This document shows positions 23,881 through 26,598 of a stretch of DNA of 26,598 nt, piece after piece; positions within the stretch are counted from its first letter, which is position 1; each line of letters opens with the position of its first letter. The stretch comes from an uncultured Collinsella sp. (GTDB taxonomy: Bacteria > Actinomycetota > Coriobacteriia > Coriobacteriales > Coriobacteriaceae). The notes beneath the pieces are model-generated. The model had not been told where the DNA came from, did no database searches, and saw only the letters and a list, made by a program, of their open reading frames with translations. Position numbers and translations under genes: made by a program. The stretch lies in contig CAJLLB010000014.1 in NCBI GenBank assembly GCA_905207425.1, forward strand, positions 1 through 26,598. The letters are read 5' to 3'.

Positions 23881-25215
23881 TTAGTCCTCCATGCCGAGGT
23901 CGATCGTGGTGCCCTCGAAGATCTTGTTGACGGTGCGGACGGCGCACATCTTGCCACACATGGTGCAAGTGCCCTCGGTGGCGGCGGGGGACTCCTCGTA
24001 GCGCTTCTTGCCCGTAACCGGGTCGAGCGCGCACTCCCACATGGCGTCCCAGTCGAGCTTGCGGCGTGCCTGGCCCATCTTGTCGTCCATGTCGCGGGCG
24101 TGGGGCACCTTTTTGGCGATGTCGGCGGCGTGTGCGGCGATCTTGGTGGCCATGAGGCCGTCGAGCACATCCTGGGCGTTGGGCAGGCATAGGTGCTCTG
24201 CCGGTGTCACGTAGCACAGGAAGTCGGCACCGGAGCTGGCGGAGATGGCGCCGCCGATGGCAGCGGTGATGTGGTCGTAACCCACGCCGATATCGGTCAC
24301 CAGCGGTCCGAGCACATAGAACGGAGCATTGTGGCACAGGCGCTTCTGCAGTTTCATGTTGGCGGCGATCTCGTCGAGCGCCATGTGACCCGGGCCCTCG
24401 ACCATGACCTGGACGCCGGCGGCCCAAGCACGCTTGCATAGCTTGCCCAGCTCGATCATCTCGGCGGTCTCGGTGGCGTCGTTGGAGTCGTAGAGGCAGC
24501 CCGGGCGGCAGGAGTCGCCGAGCGAAATCGTCACGTCGTACTCGTGGCAGATTTCGAGCACCTCGTCGTAGAACTCGTAGAAGGGGTTCTCGTTACCGGT
24601 GACTTCCATCCAGCCAAACAGCAGCGAGCCGCCGCGGCTGACGATGTTCATGAGGCGGCCGGTCTCCTTGAAGGTCTTGATGACCGATTTATTGATGCCG
24701 CAGTGGATGGTCATAAAGTCCACGCCGTCTTCGGCGTGTGCACGCACGACCTCGAGCAGATCGTTCTTGGTCAGCTTGACCAGCGGCTTTTCCATGTAGC
24801 CGATGGCGTCGTACATGGGGACGGTGCCTACCATGAGCGGCGTCTCGTCGATGAGCTGCTGGCGGAACTGGCGCGTCTTGCCCGAGTTGGAGAGGTCCAT
24901 GATGGCGTCGGCGCCAAAGTCCTCGGCGATCTTGACCTTCTTCCACTCTTCGGCGGCATCGGCCTTATCGCCCGAGATGCCCAAGTTGACGTTGACCTTG
25001 GTGGACAGGCCCTCACCGACGCCAAAGGCGCGCATGCCCTTTTTGATGTGCACGATGTTGGCGGGAATGGCGATGCGGCCGTCGGCCACGCGCTCGCGGA
25101 TGTACTCGGGGTCGCGATGCTCGCGCTCGGCGACTTCCTTCATCTGCGGTGTGATCTGCCCGGCGCGGGCGAAGTCGATTTGCGTGACGAGCTTGGGCTC
25201 GGTCTGTGTGCTCAT
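23881..25215 (-). CDS. thiC: Phosphomethylpyrimidine synthase ThiC
   Basis: ThiC is a radical SAM enzyme that rearranges aminoimidazole ribotide into the thiamine pyrimidine. The 444-residue protein has IPANIVHIKKGM, VNVNLGISGDKAD, DLSNSGKTRQFR, GTVPMYDAIGYMEK, FMTIHCGINK, SRGGSLLFGWM, SLGDSCRPGC, VEGPGHMALDEI and SASSGADFLCYVTPAEHL. The cluster cysteines are Cys417, Cys420 and Cys424 near the C-terminus. This is CX2CX3C, one residue shorter than the CX2CX4C of the E. coli-type enzyme; the protein is also of the shorter subfamily. ATG 25215 has AAGGGAG 8 bases upstream, inside the TPP riboswitch, so eight upstream codons are discarded. thiD follows on the same strand. Confidence 0.96.
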   Translation of the reverse strand: MSTQTEPKLVTQIDFARAGQITPQMKEVAEREHRDPEYIRERVADGRIAIPANIVHIKKGMRAFGVGEGLSTKVNVNLGISGDKADAAEEWKKVKIAEDFGADAIMDLSNSGKTRQFRQQLIDETPLMVGTVPMYDAIGYMEKPLVKLTKNDLLEVVRAHAEDGVDFMTIHCGINKSVIKTFKETGRLMNIVSRGGSLLFGWMEVTGNENPFYEFYDEVLEICHEYDVTISLGDSCRPGCLYDSNDATETAEMIELGKLCKRAWAAGVQVMVEGPGHMALDEIAANMKLQKRLCHNAPFYVLGPLVTDIGVGYDHITAAIGGAISASSGADFLCYVTPAEHLCLPNAQDVLDGLMATKIAAHAADIAKKVPHARDMDDKMGQARRKLDWDAMWECALDPVTGKKRYEESPAATEGTCTMCGKMCAVRTVNKIFEGTTIDLGMED

Positions 25216-25224
25216 TGGCACGGC

Positions 25225-25314
25225 TCCCTTCGTTGGCATTACCCATATCAGGTTTGCGGGTCAGGGCGGGCGCGCCCAGTCTCAGCCTGCCGTCTTGTCC
25301 TGCAAGCTCCCCGT
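25225..25314 (-). ncRNA. TPP riboswitch (THI element) before thiC
   Basis: On the - strand the conserved pieces occur in order: ACGGGGAGC, CTGAGA, GACCCGC, ACCTGAT, ATGGGTAATGCCA and CGAAGGGA. ACGG at the 5' end can pair with CCGT after the last block to form P1. The thiC ribosome site AAGGGAG is part of the 3' end of the aptamer. This suggests control of translation start by thiamine diphosphate rather than by a terminator, none of which lies between aptamer and gene. Confidence 0.95.
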
Positions 25315-25330
25315 TTATGTGGTGGGCTCA

Positions 25331-25361
25331 AGTATAGCCTGAATGGGTACGATTGGGCCAA
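25331..25361 (-). promoter_or_regulatory. Candidate thiC promoter
   Basis: On the - strand TTGGCC (25361-25356) and TATACT (25336-25331) are 19 bases apart, just before the riboswitch. The -10 box is good; the spacing is longer than ideal. Confidence 0.4.
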
Positions 25362-25510
25362 CGAGCGTGCCTGTGGGGAGGCGAACATGGCCTCCCCCTG
25401 AGTCGCACAGCGATATAGGGGGAGTGCCCATAGGGCGAGGGGGTTGAAATATACAAGAACAATCCACACTAATTATCGATGAACCTTAATCTCTACTTAC
25501 CAAGAACAAA
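25362..25510. other. Non-coding stretch with probable junction of two genomes
   Basis: The left part is GC-rich, with a perfect 8-base stem GGGGAGGC/GCCTCCCC (25375-25382, 25390-25397). From about 25445 the sequence becomes AT-rich and stays unlike the left side. CAAGAACAA occurs at 25454-25462 and 25501-25509. No gene is seen. The change of composition probably marks the join to Bacteroidales DNA. Confidence 0.5.
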
Positions 25511-25550
25511 TAAAAAAATACCCCCGGCACAGAACGCTCTGTACCGGGGG
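25511..25550 (-). terminator. Terminator of the PPi-phosphofructokinase gene
   Basis: On the - strand a 13-base stem with one mismatch (arms 25538-25550 and 25521-25533, 4-base loop) is followed by TATTTTTTTA. It lies 117 bases past the stop of the gene to its right and belongs to it. Confidence 0.85.
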
Positions 25551-25667
25551 ATTTTGCAAGCCGCAAGTGCGGATTTTTTGTTGAATAATTATATGCCTTT
25601 CGGCAGCAGGCAACCTGCTTGTTTTCTAATAATCGGTCTTATCTTCGTGAAACTTCAAAACGGCTTC

Positions 25668-26598
25668 TCAAATAGCTCCGTTTTGTTCCAACATCAACGT
25701 TTTGGTAGGCTGGTCGCAAACCTCGGTAGGACCGAAATATTGTATAGGACCGGGATAGACATAGCACGTGTTCATAGCCCACTCGTCACGATGTGCGGCG
25801 AAATATTTGAAAGGAGCCCCATCGAGGCGAACCAACGCTTTTTGTATAACAGGTTTCATTTCTCCGTGACGGCGTTCCATATTCATCATCATAGTCACAG
25901 GCACGCCCCCGGCAATCCACTCGCTGGCCGGTTTGGTCGTGTTGCGAACCGACGACATATAACCCGTTTTGCCCTCGCCTACCAACAGTGCTGCGGTATA
26001 ACCGAGCGAATAACAATAGTCGGCATCGAAATTGGAAGGATCGGCACAACGGCCTTCGTATCCGAAGAAGTGGAATTGCGTAGCGAATTTACCCACGAAT
26101 TTCCCTTCGGCTTTCATTTCGGCCAAACGACGTCCGACCATCTCGCCCAACAGTTTTTCGGTTTCGATAAGCGATACCTGAACATTTCCGTGGGGGTCGC
26201 GGTCGAGCGTGAGCTGACGGGCGACACCTTCGGGCAGGCTGGCATAGATAGCCGAATTTTCGGGAGAAAGGTGTTTGATGATATAATTGATTTGCTCCGA
26301 TTTCTTGATCATGGCGAATTCCGAACCGTTCGCAGCCAGATAGTCGTTCAACTCGGCAATAAGGCGCTTCATGGCAGGGATAAATTCGATAAGTCCTTCG
26401 GGAATCAACACCGTTCCGAAGTTGTTACCTTTGGCGGCACGGGCAGCCACGATTTCGGCGATATAATTTACTACATCGTCGAGAGTCATCTGCTTGGCCT
26501 CGATTTCCTCCGAAATCAAACAAATATTGGGCTGAGTCTGCAAAGCGCATTCCAAAGCGATATGCGAAGCCGAACGTCCCATCAGCTTGATAAAGTGC
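25668..26598 (-). CDS. pfp: Diphosphate--fructose-6-phosphate 1-phosphotransferase, 5' end missing, Bacteroidales type
   Basis: This enzyme interconverts fructose 6-phosphate and fructose 1,6-bisphosphate with pyrophosphate. The frame is open to the end of the window; about 309 C-terminal residues are visible of a usual 545 or so. [20 protein letters not shown] and [20 protein letters not shown] are typical of the long PFP form. [60 protein letters not shown] and [10 protein letters not shown] follow. From memory the sequence is close to Bacteroides and related PFPs. Codons and GC content differ from everything to the left. The gene is intact where visible. It most likely comes from a second genome. 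Confidence 0.93.
   Translation of the reverse strand, partial: HFIKLMGRSASHIALECALQTQPNICLISEEIEAKQMTLDDVVNYIAEIVAARAAKGNNFGTVLIPEGLIEFIPAMKRLIAELNDYLAANGSEFAMIKKSEQINYIIKHLSPENSAIYASLPEGVARQLTLDRDPHGNVQVSLIETEKLLGEMVGRRLAEMKAEGKFVGKFATQFHFFGYEGRCADPSNFDADYCYSLGYTAALLVGEGKTGYMSSVRNTTKPASEWIAGGVPVTMMMNMERRHGEMKPVIQKALVRLDGAPFKYFAAHRDEWAMNTCYVYPGPIQYFGPTEVCDQPTKTLMLEQNGAI

Noticed and set aside
25375..25397. GGGGAGGC/GCCTCCCC stem as a terminator before thiC
   Set aside because: No T-run on either strand and no gene ends next to it.
24544..25401. 285-codon + strand open frame opposite thiC and its riboswitch
   Set aside because: thiC is certain on the other strand, and the frame runs through the riboswitch.

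Overview
The window looks like a high-GC genome of the Coriobacteriia, most like Collinsella. I judge this from the protein style, the gene order, and a division cluster that lacks ftsA but keeps sepF. This lineage call is recognition from memory, not a database result. The last kilobase (about 25.5-26.6 kb) does not fit the rest: it is the 3' part of a Bacteroidales-type pyrophosphate-dependent phosphofructokinase gene with different codon use.

Layout. Positions 1-8.6 kb hold a division and cell-wall cluster, all on the + strand: murD (5' end missing), ftsW, murG, murC, murB, ftsQ and ftsZ, closed by a strong terminator. These genes make the last cytoplasmic peptidoglycan precursors (MurC/D/B), lipid II (MurG), and the septal polymerase and divisome (FtsW, FtsQ, FtsZ). 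Positions 8.8-16.8 kb continue the theme with pgeF/ylmD, ylmE, sepF, yggT and divIVA. A complete phosphate system (pstS-pstC-pstA-pstB-phoU) sits between ylmD and ylmE, with pstS overlapping ylmD by 4 bases. SepF is the likely membrane anchor for FtsZ here.

Positions 16.8-19.5 kb are on the - strand: a small nitroreductase, then a low-affinity phosphate transporter (pit) with its DUF47 partner. The gap between nitroreductase and DUF47 is the oddest non-coding stretch in the window. It has a strongly strand-asymmetric patch, a cluster of CCAAA/TTTGG motifs, and a 109-base two-tier inverted repeat. Positions 19.7-22.8 kb (+) carry an unrecognised small protein, a Bax-inhibitor-1 family membrane protein, a PARG-like ADP-ribose protein whose QEE signature reads QEA, and an SGNH acyltransferase/esterase. 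Positions 22.9-25.3 kb (-) carry thiD and thiC, the latter behind a clear TPP riboswitch.

The main points for a second look are a probable ATC start codon in yggT, the QEA signature in the PARG-like protein, the T/G-only third codon positions at the start of the nitroreductase with the adjoining repeats, phosphate genes embedded in a division cluster behind a PhoP-like direct repeat, and the probable chimeric right end. I saw no tRNA, rRNA, CRISPR array, transposase or phage gene.
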